A DNA stretch of 31,005 nucleotides from Acidobacteriota bacterium (GTDB lineage: Bacteria; Acidobacteriota; UBA6911; RPQK01; JADFOI01): positions 1 to 31,005 of the forward strand of contig JAPUKI010000389.1 of assembly GCA_027295745.1 (NCBI GenBank), in the 5' to 3' direction. The stretch's first letter is position 1. The number at the start of each line of letters is the position of its first letter. Below are positions 8,124 through 15,179 of the stretch, one piece after another. Made by a program: the position numbers and the translations under genes. Under the pieces are notes generated by a model. The model had not been told where the DNA came from. It saw only the letters and a program-made list of their open reading frames with translations, and did no database searches.

Positions 8124-8186
8124 GACTCCTATCTCCTACCTCCTGCCTTGTCTATTGTCTGTTGTCAGCTGTCAGTTGTCAGCTGC
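8124..8186. repeat. Nine-unit heptamer array, AGGAG and TGACA families in one register
   Basis: Exactly 63 bases, nine units: GACTCCT, ATCTCCT, ACCTCCT, GCCTTGT, CTATTGT, CTGTTGT, CAGCTGT, CAGTTGT, CAGCTGC. The motif drifts from the CTCCT family to the TTGTCAG family without losing the 7-base phase. It ends one base before the stop codon of the CDF gene. Confidence 0.92.
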
Positions 8187-8187
8187 T

Positions 8188-9150
8188 CTAATGACAGTAC
8201 GTCGTGTCACTGGGACAGAGGTCCTCATCTTCGAGCTGGATTGTTGCGTGATGAATCTTGAATTGTTCTCGAGAGACGGCAATGAGTTGTTCCAATATTT
8301 GATGCCGGCTGTTCTCTCTCCCCACGACAGCATGGCAAGTCATGGCATGCACACCGGAAGTCAATGTCCAGACATGAAGATCGTGAACAGAGTCCACCCC
8401 GGCAACTGTACACAGAGCATGCTGCATCACCGCCAGATTGACATGGGCCGGCGTGCCCTCCAAAAGGACCAGGACTGAGTCTTTGACCAACCTCCAGGCA
8501 CTAAACAGAATGAGGAAACTGACCAGAGCACTCACAGCAGGATCGGCCCAATAGGCCTGCCAAAACAGGATGGCCAGGCTGGCAAGAATGGCGCCAAGCG
8601 AGCCCAGCACGTCTCCCATCACATGCAGAAAAGCTCCCCGGATGTTGAGACTGTCTTCCTCACAACGGTGTAAGATCCAGGCACTTAACAGGTTCGCGCC
8701 CAGTCCCAGAGTTGCGATGACAAGCATCTCCAGACTTCGAACTGGCTCCGGTTGCACAAGACGTTGGTAGGATTCGTAAAGAATAAAAAAGGCAATCACC
8801 AGCAGAGTTGCACCGTTGATCAAGGCGGCCAGAATCTCCACGCGGAAATATCCATAAGTTTTCTCGGGAGTCGCCGGCCGGCGAATGAACCAGACTGCAA
8901 ATAAACTGAGGCCCAATGCCGCGGCATCTGTCAGCATGTGGCCGGCATCGGCCAACAGCGCCAAACTGTTGGTCCAGAGGCCGCCCACAAACTCCACGAG
9001 CATAAAGGTCACTGTGATGAGGAGGGCAATGCGCAAGGAGCGGGCTCCCCGGCGGCGACTCACGTCCAGCTCGGCCGGTTCTTCTATCCCGTCCGATTGT
9101 GCCCGCCCAGCGGGCGAACGCTGTGCTTCGTCCTGACCGTTCTCGGTCAT
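8188..9150 (-). CDS. Cation diffusion facilitator family metal exporter (CzcD/ZitB-like)
   Basis: Inner-membrane Zn2+/Co2+/Cd2+ : H+ antiporter of the CDF family. 320 residues: a hydrophilic N-terminus (1-38), six membrane segments (about 40-230) and a cytosolic ferredoxin-like domain (about 235-310). Metal-site motifs are visible in segment 2 (LLADAGHMLTDAAAL, H and D four apart) and segment 5 (HVMGDVLGSLG). The C-terminal domain has the family phrase VDSVHDLHVWTL. The ATG at 9150 overlaps the upstream GTPase stop by ATGA, so it is translated with that gene. The exact metal cannot be read from the sequence. No metal-sensing regulator lies nearby. Confidence 0.94.
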   Translation of the reverse strand: MTENGQDEAQRSPAGRAQSDGIEEPAELDVSRRRGARSLRIALLITVTFMLVEFVGGLWTNSLALLADAGHMLTDAAALGLSLFAVWFIRRPATPEKTYGYFRVEILAALINGATLLVIAFFILYESYQRLVQPEPVRSLEMLVIATLGLGANLLSAWILHRCEEDSLNIRGAFLHVMGDVLGSLGAILASLAILFWQAYWADPAVSALVSFLILFSAWRLVKDSVLVLLEGTPAHVNLAVMQHALCTVAGVDSVHDLHVWTLTSGVHAMTCHAVVGRENSRHQILEQLIAVSREQFKIHHATIQLEDEDLCPSDTTYCH

Positions 9151-10238
9151 TGAATCTCCTGCCCCAAGGCAGCTGAGGAAAGGTCCGAAGATGAATCCCG
9201 ATGCAAGATTTTGGGAAAGTTCTCAAAGTAAGAAATGGCGGCTTGTCCTATGAGGTAAGTCCAGAGTCCGGCAATGGAGACGGCGATGAGTTTCCGATAC
9301 TCGGGATAGCGGCGTCGAAGCCGATGGCTCGCTTCTCGCACGGCAACTCCCGCTATCAACATGGGAAGCAGCTCCCGGGCTCGCTCCCGGTTGAGATCGT
9401 ATCCAAAGACCCGCGCGATCTTCAAGAGCATTCCAGTCTGGATGGCCGTGATGGGCAAAAGGTCGGCCACGGGAATCGGAATGGCTCCCACAATAGCCCC
9501 GGAAAAGGCGGCCTGACTGACAATTCCTGTACAAATGCTGCGACGAAACTTGGGAAACCTCCGGGTCAAGGGAGAAAGGGTTTTGGGATCAGTATCCACT
9601 ATGGCTTTCAATAATCGCTCGGTGGTCTCCGGCTGCACTGCGGAGGCGCCAAAAACGTTGGCTCCCAGCTGCTTCCTGGCCTTTCTGAGTGCGGCCCCAG
9701 GAGCTTCAACCAAATCCATCTTGTTGAGGACCACCAGCACCGGCTTGTTCAAGCTTCGGAGTCGTTCGTACAACCGCCTCGTGCTCTCAGATAACTCATA
9801 TTGACCATCTAAGATCAGCAGGATGAGATCTGCATGCTCGAGCCGGTTGGGCAACCTGTCACCGGTTCTGTACCCCAGGAACTCATCCAAACCCCGAATA
9901 TCGACGATGGTAAAGATGGGCTCCGATCCAACCAGTTGTCGTTCCGATATGGCATCCACAAGGGAGGACTTCCCGGTTTGGGCCGGGCCCACAACCGCTA
10001 TCTGAACCCACTCCTGAGTCTGAATGTCCTTCCATTGACACCGAACCAGCTCCCAGACCTTTTGTAAGTTATCGCCTTGGGGAGGAAGAGAATCCAAGAC
10101 CTGCTTGAGACGATATTTAACCCCATCAGGTAAAAAAAGTGTGATCTGATCAAGAAACGACAGCAGCTCATCCGGTGCTGAATCTCGCACGTTTGCGAAG
10201 ACATCTGGTGGCGCCGTGGGAGTTTCTACAGATTTCAT
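9147..10238 (-). CDS. Era/YcjF-like GTPase with C-terminal DUF697 membrane-associated domain
   Basis: From the ATG at 10238 (ribosome site AGAGGT five bases upstream), 363 residues. A G domain with a P-loop (VVGPAQTGKSS), a D-I-R-G-L segment in the G3 position, where DxxG is expected, and the G4 motif NKMD is followed from about residue 210 by a hydrophobic C-terminal region (SGAIVGAIPIPVADLLPITAIQTGML), typical of DUF697 proteins, which associate with membranes. The specific function is unknown. An upstream in-frame opening to 10352 lies inside the preceding peptidase gene and is rejected. Stop overlaps the CDF exporter start (ATGA), upstream neighbour is the JAMM peptidase; co-expression with a metal exporter is the main clue. 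Confidence 0.82.
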   Translation of the reverse strand: MKSVETPTAPPDVFANVRDSAPDELLSFLDQITLFLPDGVKYRLKQVLDSLPPQGDNLQKVWELVRCQWKDIQTQEWVQIAVVGPAQTGKSSLVDAISERQLVGSEPIFTIVDIRGLDEFLGYRTGDRLPNRLEHADLILLILDGQYELSESTRRLYERLRSLNKPVLVVLNKMDLVEAPGAALRKARKQLGANVFGASAVQPETTERLLKAIVDTDPKTLSPLTRRFPKFRRSICTGIVSQAAFSGAIVGAIPIPVADLLPITAIQTGMLLKIARVFGYDLNRERARELLPMLIAGVAVREASHRLRRRYPEYRKLIAVSIAGLWTYLIGQAAISYFENFPKILHRDSSSDLSSAALGQEIQ

Positions 10239-10263
10239 TTTACACCTCTGTGACTTTAGTGCC

Positions 10264-10665
10264 TCAGACCACCCTGAAGGAGACGCTTTTAAAACCCACC
10301 CTATCCCAATGAAAACAGCCGATATCGGCCTTTTCACCTTGCAATGAGACAATCCAGTAGCTCACTCCCTGATAGTGAAACTCAGCCACATCGCGAGGAG
10401 AAGGAAGGCATTCCGAGCGGGGATGAGAATGGTAGATCCCTAAATGGTCCTTACCACTCTGTCGCAATCCCTGAAAGAAGGCAAAAAGCTCTTCCAGTGG
10501 GACAAAGAATTCCTTTCGGCTGCGCCTTTGATTACAGGTCGCCTGTATCGTGTCGATTTCTCGCCCCCGGCCTGACAAGAGCCCACAGCACTCCAGCGGG
10601 TATTCACGACGAGCATGTTCGACCATTTTCTCCAGAACTCTCGGATGGATTCGAACTTCCGCCAC
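10264..10665 (-). CDS. JAB/MPN (JAMM) domain metalloprotease, Mec-like
   Basis: About 133 residues from the GTG at 10665; a TTG at 10701 inside the end of priA would add 12 residues. It has the full JAMM zinc site: Glu in YPLECCGLLSG, then HSHPRSECLPSPRD, which fits HxH-x7-SxxD exactly. Family members cleave isopeptide bonds or process the C-terminus of ubiquitin-like sulfur carriers (Mec with CysO), or act alone. No ThiS/MoaD-like partner or adenylyltransferase is in the window, so the substrate is unknown. Sits between priA and the GTPase with little spacing. Confidence 0.85.
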   Translation of the reverse strand: MAEVRIHPRVLEKMVEHARREYPLECCGLLSGRGREIDTIQATCNQRRSRKEFFVPLEELFAFFQGLRQSGKDHLGIYHSHPRSECLPSPRDVAEFHYQGVSYWIVSLQGEKADIGCFHWDRVGFKSVSFRVV

Positions 10666-10672
10666 TCTTCCA

Positions 10673-12952
10673 TTAGAGCAAGTTAATGGGGTCAATATCA
10701 ATGGAGGGCTTCTTCCAAGTCACCCCCTTTTGGTTGAGCTCGTCCAGGGCAGACTCCAACACTTCATGAAGTTCCTTCCGACTGGTGCTCTTGATCAAGA
10801 TCTGAAAGCGGTAGTCGCCTTTCAGTTTCTCGATGGGTGCCTGGGCAGGTCCCAAAACCCGCATTCGCCTCTGTGCTGAAAGGCGGCTCCGGTGATGAAG
10901 TAACAAATCCGCTACCTGCTTTGCCTGGAGTTGGGTTTTCTTCTGTGGCCTCCCCTGTATCATGATATTGGCCAGCGCTGTAAAGGGGGGATAGTGAAAA
11001 TTCCGGCGAAAACGAATCTCCTCCTCAAAGAAGAGCCGGTAATCCTGGGAACGAGCGTGTTTCAGACTGTAATGATTGGGGAAGTAGGTCTGGATAATCA
11101 CTTCCCCGGGATGTTCTCCCCTTCCTGCCCGCCCGGCAACCTGGGTCAGAAGCTGAAAGGTTCTTTCGGCAGCGCGAAAGTCCGCCATCCGGAGAGCCTG
11201 CTCGGCACTTAAGACTCCCACCAGAGTGACCCGTGGAAAATCGTGCCCCTTGGCGATCATTTGCGTCCCGATCAAGATGTCTGTGTGACCCGAGGCGAAA
11301 GCTCCCAGAATCTTCTCGGAACTTCCCTTCCTCTGAACCGTGTCTCGGTCCAGACGGTCTATCGCCGCCTCGGGAAAGAGCTCTTTCAGAATGACCTGGA
11401 CCTTTTCAGTGCCGTGACCCAGGAAGTGGATGTACTCCCTTCCGCACTCCCCACATCGCTTGGGAACAGCCTTCACATACCCGCAATAATGACAAAGCAG
11501 ACGGTTTGAGCCCTGGTGATAAGTGAGGCTGAGGCTGCAGTTCTCACACATTTCTGTGCTTCCACAGCTTCGACACAGCAGGGCTGATGCGTATCCTCGC
11601 CGATTTAACAAGACCAGAACCTGCTCCCTCCGGCTCAACCTCGGAACAATGGCTTCTCTCAGGGCTTGCGAGATAACGGTGGCTTTGCCCAGCCTTTGAA
11701 ACTCCTCTCTCATGTCGACAAGATGTACCTTGGGCAGAGGACGTTTCAGGATCCGTGAGCTGAGGATCTCATACTCGAGACTTCCACCATGCACTGCGTG
11801 GTAGAACGTTTCCAATTGAGGGGTTGCACTACCGAGAATAACCAGCGTCTTTTCAATTTCTCCGCGTTTGAGTGCAACGTCACGAGCATGGTAGCGAGGC
11901 AATTCATCTTGCTTGTAGGAGCTGTCCTGCTCTTCATCGACGACGATGATCCCCAAGTCGGGGAGTGGAGCAAAAACGGCCGAACGAGTTCCCACTACCA
12001 CACGGGCTTGACCCTCCCGGATTCGCCGCCATTGATCGAATCGCTCCCCGTCAGATAAGGCGCTGTGCAGAATCGCGACTTCCTTCCCGAACCAAGCTCT
12101 AAAGTAATGGGAAATTTGAGGAGTCAAGCCGATCTCAGGAACCAAGACCAGCGCTGAGCGTCCTCGAGCCAGGGCAGTGGCGATTGCGTTCAGGTAGATC
12201 TCTGTCTTCCCGCTTCCGGTAACGCCATGGATCAAGAGGCTGCGAAACTGGTCAGCCGCGAGATGCTGCTCAATCTTTTTCAAGATTCGATTCTGGTCTG
12301 AGTTCAGTGAATGTTTCGTAACTTGCGGGGAGGTCTCGGACTGAGACCAGGGCGAGCGATACGTCTCAACCGCCTCAGTACGAATGACACCCCGAGAGGT
12401 CAGGCCGTAAAGCACTGACTGACTGCAGCCCACCTCACGCAGGAACGGCTGCACCAGGACGGGAAGTGTCCGCTTCCGCAGCAGCTCTAGAACCTCCCTC
12501 TGTCTCTCTGTCAGCTTCGCAACAGCGGAAGTGATTTCCACCACGGCCAACCGTCGCTGAGCGGGCCAAACTTTCTGCAGTCGTCCATCCTGATCCAGCG
12601 TGACCTTTCTGGCTAAAAGCCCGGGTGGCAACATCACTCGCAACGCCTCCCCGGGCGGAGCAAGATAATAGGAAGCTATCCATAGGCCGAGTTTGAGAAG
12701 TGCAGGAGAGAGGAGAGGTTCCCGGTCCAGAATCTGGCGAACTGGCTTGACTTTTCCCGGCCGAGCAAGGTGATGCACCTTGGTGGCCAGACCGATCAGG
12801 TAGCGGGCACCGAAGGGCACAAGGACCCGACACCCTGGAGCAAGCCCGTTTCTGATGGACTCCGGAACAGAGTAGGTAAAGGTCTGGAAAAGAGGGAAAG
12901 GCACCGCAACATCGGCGAAGACAGCTGGGAGGTTTCGAGTATTAGCCCGCAC
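10673..12952 (-). CDS. priA: Primosomal protein N' (PriA replication-restart helicase)
   Basis: 3'-5' DNA helicase that reloads the replisome at stalled forks. 759 residues: 3'-end-binding domain (about 10-110), winged helix, helicase lobe 1 with Walker A GVTGSGKT (243-250) and motif II DEEQ (339-342), eight zinc-binding Cys (CRSC, CENC, CHYC, CGEC, about 455-510), and helicase lobe 2 (GTQMIAKGHDFP, QVAGRAGRG). Motif II normally reads DEEH; the Gln is a one-base change. The only start upstream of the conserved domain is a GTG at 12952, inside the terminal repeat of a MITE-like element, with AGAGGGGG eight bases before it, also within the element. Confidence 0.94.
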   Translation of the reverse strand: MRANTRNLPAVFADVAVPFPLFQTFTYSVPESIRNGLAPGCRVLVPFGARYLIGLATKVHHLARPGKVKPVRQILDREPLLSPALLKLGLWIASYYLAPPGEALRVMLPPGLLARKVTLDQDGRLQKVWPAQRRLAVVEITSAVAKLTERQREVLELLRKRTLPVLVQPFLREVGCSQSVLYGLTSRGVIRTEAVETYRSPWSQSETSPQVTKHSLNSDQNRILKKIEQHLAADQFRSLLIHGVTGSGKTEIYLNAIATALARGRSALVLVPEIGLTPQISHYFRAWFGKEVAILHSALSDGERFDQWRRIREGQARVVVGTRSAVFAPLPDLGIIVVDEEQDSSYKQDELPRYHARDVALKRGEIEKTLVILGSATPQLETFYHAVHGGSLEYEILSSRILKRPLPKVHLVDMREEFQRLGKATVISQALREAIVPRLSRREQVLVLLNRRGYASALLCRSCGSTEMCENCSLSLTYHQGSNRLLCHYCGYVKAVPKRCGECGREYIHFLGHGTEKVQVILKELFPEAAIDRLDRDTVQRKGSSEKILGAFASGHTDILIGTQMIAKGHDFPRVTLVGVLSAEQALRMADFRAAERTFQLLTQVAGRAGRGEHPGEVIIQTYFPNHYSLKHARSQDYRLFFEEEIRFRRNFHYPPFTALANIMIQGRPQKKTQLQAKQVADLLLHHRSRLSAQRRMRVLGPAQAPIEKLKGDYRFQILIKSTSRKELHEVLESALDELNQKGVTWKKPSIDIDPINLL

Positions 12953-13420
12953 TTCTCACACCCCCTCTACTGCAGCGGCGCAATGATCCGACCTGACTGC
13001 GTTCCACTCGGTCGGCCTCCTTAGTGCCTCGCTTCATAGATATGATGGTGTTTGTGGCGAGCGCGACGGCATCGAGTTCGCGAAGCGACGACGACGAGAT
13101 GTCTGTGTGCATCGCGGAGAAGGAGGGACAAAGAAATCGATGCCGTCCCGCCGCCACCCGTTGGGCTGATGGGGGTTGCGGGCGACCTCTGTGTCGCTCG
13201 TCGTCGCCGATGTCCCTGCATCGCCTTCTCCTTGCTCCTTGATCTCGCCTCGCAAGACCCATCAGCAAACGTCACCATATCTATGAAACGAGGCACTTCC
13301 GTACTCAAGAGTACGTTTGCGGGGGCCTGGGGCACCCGCTTGCGGGTCACGCGTGGCGCAACGCACTCAGATCGGCCCTTCCGCCGCTTCGTGACGACCT
13401 GGTGTGAGAAATGCGGGCTA
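12943..13420. mobile_element. MITE-like element with 19-base terminal inverted repeats (non-autonomous)
   Basis: Termini 12943-12961 (TAGCCCGCACTTCTCACAC) and 13402-13420 are inverted repeats matching at 18 of 19 positions. Similarity continues inward imperfectly for about 40 more bases: the left segment near 12970-13005 resembles the reverse complement of 13345-13395. It contains a second, inner inverted-repeat pair. No transposase-like protein can be recognised in any frame; the 100-160 residue openings are arginine-rich and lack domain features. No clear target duplication. The left end overlaps the start of priA, and the right end stops four bases from the udg stop codon. IS family not recognised. 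Confidence 0.7.
13023..13297. repeat. Inner inverted-repeat unit nested in the MITE-like element
   Basis: The 22-base ends 13023-13044 and 13276-13297 are inverted repeats with one mismatch; weaker matching continues for about ten more bases. Inside is a further 11-base inverted pair GACGGCATCGA (13065-13075) and TCGATGCCGTC (13137-13147), plus a degenerate direct repeat (GATGTC...TGCATCGC). Just outside the right end is a palindrome GTACTC-AA-GAGTAC (13301-13314). It may be a separate element that inserted into the outer one, or subterminal structure of it. Confidence 0.65.
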
Positions 13421-13422
13421 GA

Positions 13423-13443
13423 TTTCAAGTTCCAAGTTCTTTT
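13423..13443. repeat. Short heptamer array, CTTGGAA family, at the udg 3' end
   Basis: TTTCAAG, TTCCAAG, TTCTTTT in 7-base register. It encodes the last residues and stop of the uracil-DNA glycosylase and starts three bases after the MITE-like element ends. Confidence 0.55.
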
Positions 13444-14060
13444 AAGCGGGCTTGAACGGCTTTCATATCCTCCCACACCGGGCGCTTGGCCGAAGGGTTG
13501 CGAAGCAGATAGGAAGGGTGAAAGGTGGGGATGAGGAGACTCTTTTGAAATTGAAAGAACTCTCCCCGAATCTTGGAAATGGGAGCATTCGTTTGCAGCA
13601 GAATTTGAGCTGCATACCTGCCTAAAGCCACAATGATTTTCGGTTGAACAGCTTCGATCTGTTTGAACAAAAAGCCTTCACAAGTATCCACTTCATCCGG
13701 CTCCGGATTGCGGTTGTTGGGAGGACGGCATTTTAAGATGTTGGCGATGTACACCTGTTCTCTCTTGAGTCCCATGGCTTCGATGATCTTGGTCAAAAGC
13801 CGGCCGGCCCGTCCCACAAAAGGTATCCCCTGAGCATCTTCGTCCGCCCCAGGCGCCTCCCCCACAAACATCAGATCAGCCTCCCGATTCCCTACCCCAA
13901 ACACAATATGCGTGCGGCTTTTCCACAGTTTGCAGCGCCGGCAGTCCCCCAACTCCTGGCGGATTTCCTCAAGTGACTGGGGAGCTTCCTCGGCTGGCAC
14001 CCGCAGGTGAGTCACACCGAGATCCGAAAAAAACTTGAGTTGCTCAACAACCTCGCGCAT
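13425..14060 (-). CDS. Family 4 uracil-DNA glycosylase with 4Fe-4S cluster
   Basis: Removes uracil from DNA in base-excision repair. 211 residues. Four Cys with the family spacing for the iron-sulfur cluster: C40, C43, C111 and C127. Catalytic-site motifs: VGEAPGADEDAQGIPFVGRAG (about 66-86) and HPSYLLRNP (181-189), with NILKCRPPNNRNP between. The N-terminal 30 residues are variable. Near the distal end of the msbA-to-era gene string; 93 bases of heptamer repeats separate it from era. The ATG at 14060 lacks a strong ribosome site. The 3' end abuts the MITE-like element, but the protein looks complete. Confidence 0.95.
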   Translation of the reverse strand: MREVVEQLKFFSDLGVTHLRVPAEEAPQSLEEIRQELGDCRRCKLWKSRTHIVFGVGNREADLMFVGEAPGADEDAQGIPFVGRAGRLLTKIIEAMGLKREQVYIANILKCRPPNNRNPEPDEVDTCEGFLFKQIEAVQPKIIVALGRYAAQILLQTNAPISKIRGEFFQFQKSLLIPTFHPSYLLRNPSAKRPVWEDMKAVQARLKELGT

Positions 14061-14073
14061 GGGTCGGAAGAAA

Positions 14074-14108
14074 GGAGGTAGGAGTCAGGAGGTAGGAGTA
14101 AGAATCCA
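14074..14108. repeat. Heptamer array, GGAGGTA family
   Basis: GGAGGTA, GGAGTCA, GGAGGTA, GGAGTAA, GAATCCA in register, directly upstream of the udg start. Its reverse-complement partner lies at 14142-14212. Confidence 0.9.
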
Positions 14109-14141
14109 GCACTTAAGAAGCTTGACACCTCTTGACATCCT

Positions 14142-14212
14142 GACTCATAACTCCTAACTCCTATTCTCCTGACTCCTGCTTCCTATCTCCTCACTCCTGT
14201 ATCCTATCTCCT
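14142..14212. repeat. Ten-unit heptamer array, CTCCT family, running into the era 3' end
   Basis: CTCAT/CTCCT-type cores recur at 14144, 14151, 14158, then after one 8-base step at 14166, 14173, 14180, 14187, 14194, 14201 and 14208. The part from 14154 onward is coding sequence for the C-terminus of Era. Confidence 0.92.
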
Positions 14213-15119
14213 TCTGAGTATAGAGCCGTGACCTGACACCCAGTTCGTCCAAGAGATGCTCCTGATCTCTCCAGCCTGAGATGACCCTGACGTTCAAGTC
14301 AAGGTAGACCTTGGGAACACCGAGAAACGTCTGAAGGTCAAGCCGTGCTTCGGTTCCAATCGTTTTGATCATGTGTCCCGCGCGCCCGATTACGATTTTC
14401 TTGTGGTTGTCCTTATCCACGATGATGGAGGCTGTAATCCGCACGAATCCTTTCTTCCTTTTACTGTCATCAAACTCCTCCACCAGGACAGCCGTCGAGT
14501 AGGGGAGCTCTTGCCGACTGTGGTGAAGAACTTTTTCCCGAACGATTTCCGAGACAATGAACAGCTCTGGTTGATCGGTGATGTACTCAGCGGGGTAAAA
14601 CCACTCCCCGGTTGGAAGATACTCTAAGATCTTCTCCTCTAGCACTTCCACATTGTCCCCCTGGGTGGCTGAAATGGGGATGATCTCTCCATACTCAAAC
14701 TGCTGACTGTAAAAGTCCATCATGGGAAGAACTTTGCCCTTGCTGATCAGGTCCATTTTATTGAAGACCAGGATGGTCGGCTTCCGGATCTTCTGGACCA
14801 AGCTCAGGACATATTCTTCTCCTTTGCCGTACCTCTGAGAGACATCTACGACCTGAATCAGGAGATCAACCCCTCTGATCGAGTCGTAGACCTCTTCCAT
14901 CATCCGTTTATTCAACAGGTGACCAGGACGGTGAATTCCAGGAGTATCGACGAAGATCATCTGGCTGTCTTCGCCGGTTCGAACCCCAAGAATACGATTG
15001 CGCGTAGTTTGAGGCTTATCACTGACGATAGCAATTTTCTCTCCGACGAGCCGATTCAGAATGGTGGATTTGCCGACGTTGGGACGGCCCATGAGGGCAA
15101 TGAAACCTGATCTGGGCAT
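14154..15119 (-). CDS. era: GTPase Era (ribosome assembly)
   Basis: Binds 16S rRNA during 30S maturation. 321 residues: G domain with G1 GRPNVGKS (11-18), G3 DTPGIHRPGH and G4 NKMD; C-terminal KH domain with the conserved HKKIVIGRAGHMIKTIGTEAR segment (about 240-262) and VKVISGWRD-like end. Normal Era would stop soon after ELGVRSRLY; here about 20 extra residues follow and show a seven-residue periodicity (EIGYRSE, EIGSRSQ, ENRS), because they are encoded by a 7-base repeat array. The ATG at 15119 has only a weak ribosome site. Between coaBC and udg in the housekeeping operon. Confidence 0.96.
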   Translation of the reverse strand: MPRSGFIALMGRPNVGKSTILNRLVGEKIAIVSDKPQTTRNRILGVRTGEDSQMIFVDTPGIHRPGHLLNKRMMEEVYDSIRGVDLLIQVVDVSQRYGKGEEYVLSLVQKIRKPTILVFNKMDLISKGKVLPMMDFYSQQFEYGEIIPISATQGDNVEVLEEKILEYLPTGEWFYPAEYITDQPELFIVSEIVREKVLHHSRQELPYSTAVLVEEFDDSKRKKGFVRITASIIVDKDNHKKIVIGRAGHMIKTIGTEARLDLQTFLGVPKVYLDLNVRVISGWRDQEHLLDELGVRSRLYTQKEIGYRSEEIGSRSQENRS

Positions 15120-15129
15120 GGCGAAAAAC

Positions 15130-15164
15130 CTGACACCTGACAGCTGACACCTGACACCTGACAG
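15130..15164. repeat. Heptamer array, CTGACAC family
   Basis: Five units CTGACAC, CTGACAG, CTGACAC, CTGACAC, CTGACAG in perfect register between coaBC and era. Confidence 0.92.
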
Positions 15165-15179
15165 GTTCTCTCTTTCTCT

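Noticed and set aside
13021..13534. Openings of 100 to 160 residues on both strands within the MITE-like element
   Set aside because: Arginine- and serine-rich translations without domain features, overlapping on both strands, explained by GC-rich inverted repeats.
14074..14212. CRISPR-like array
   Set aside because: Units are 7 bases, contiguous and degenerate, with no spacers and no cas genes nearby.
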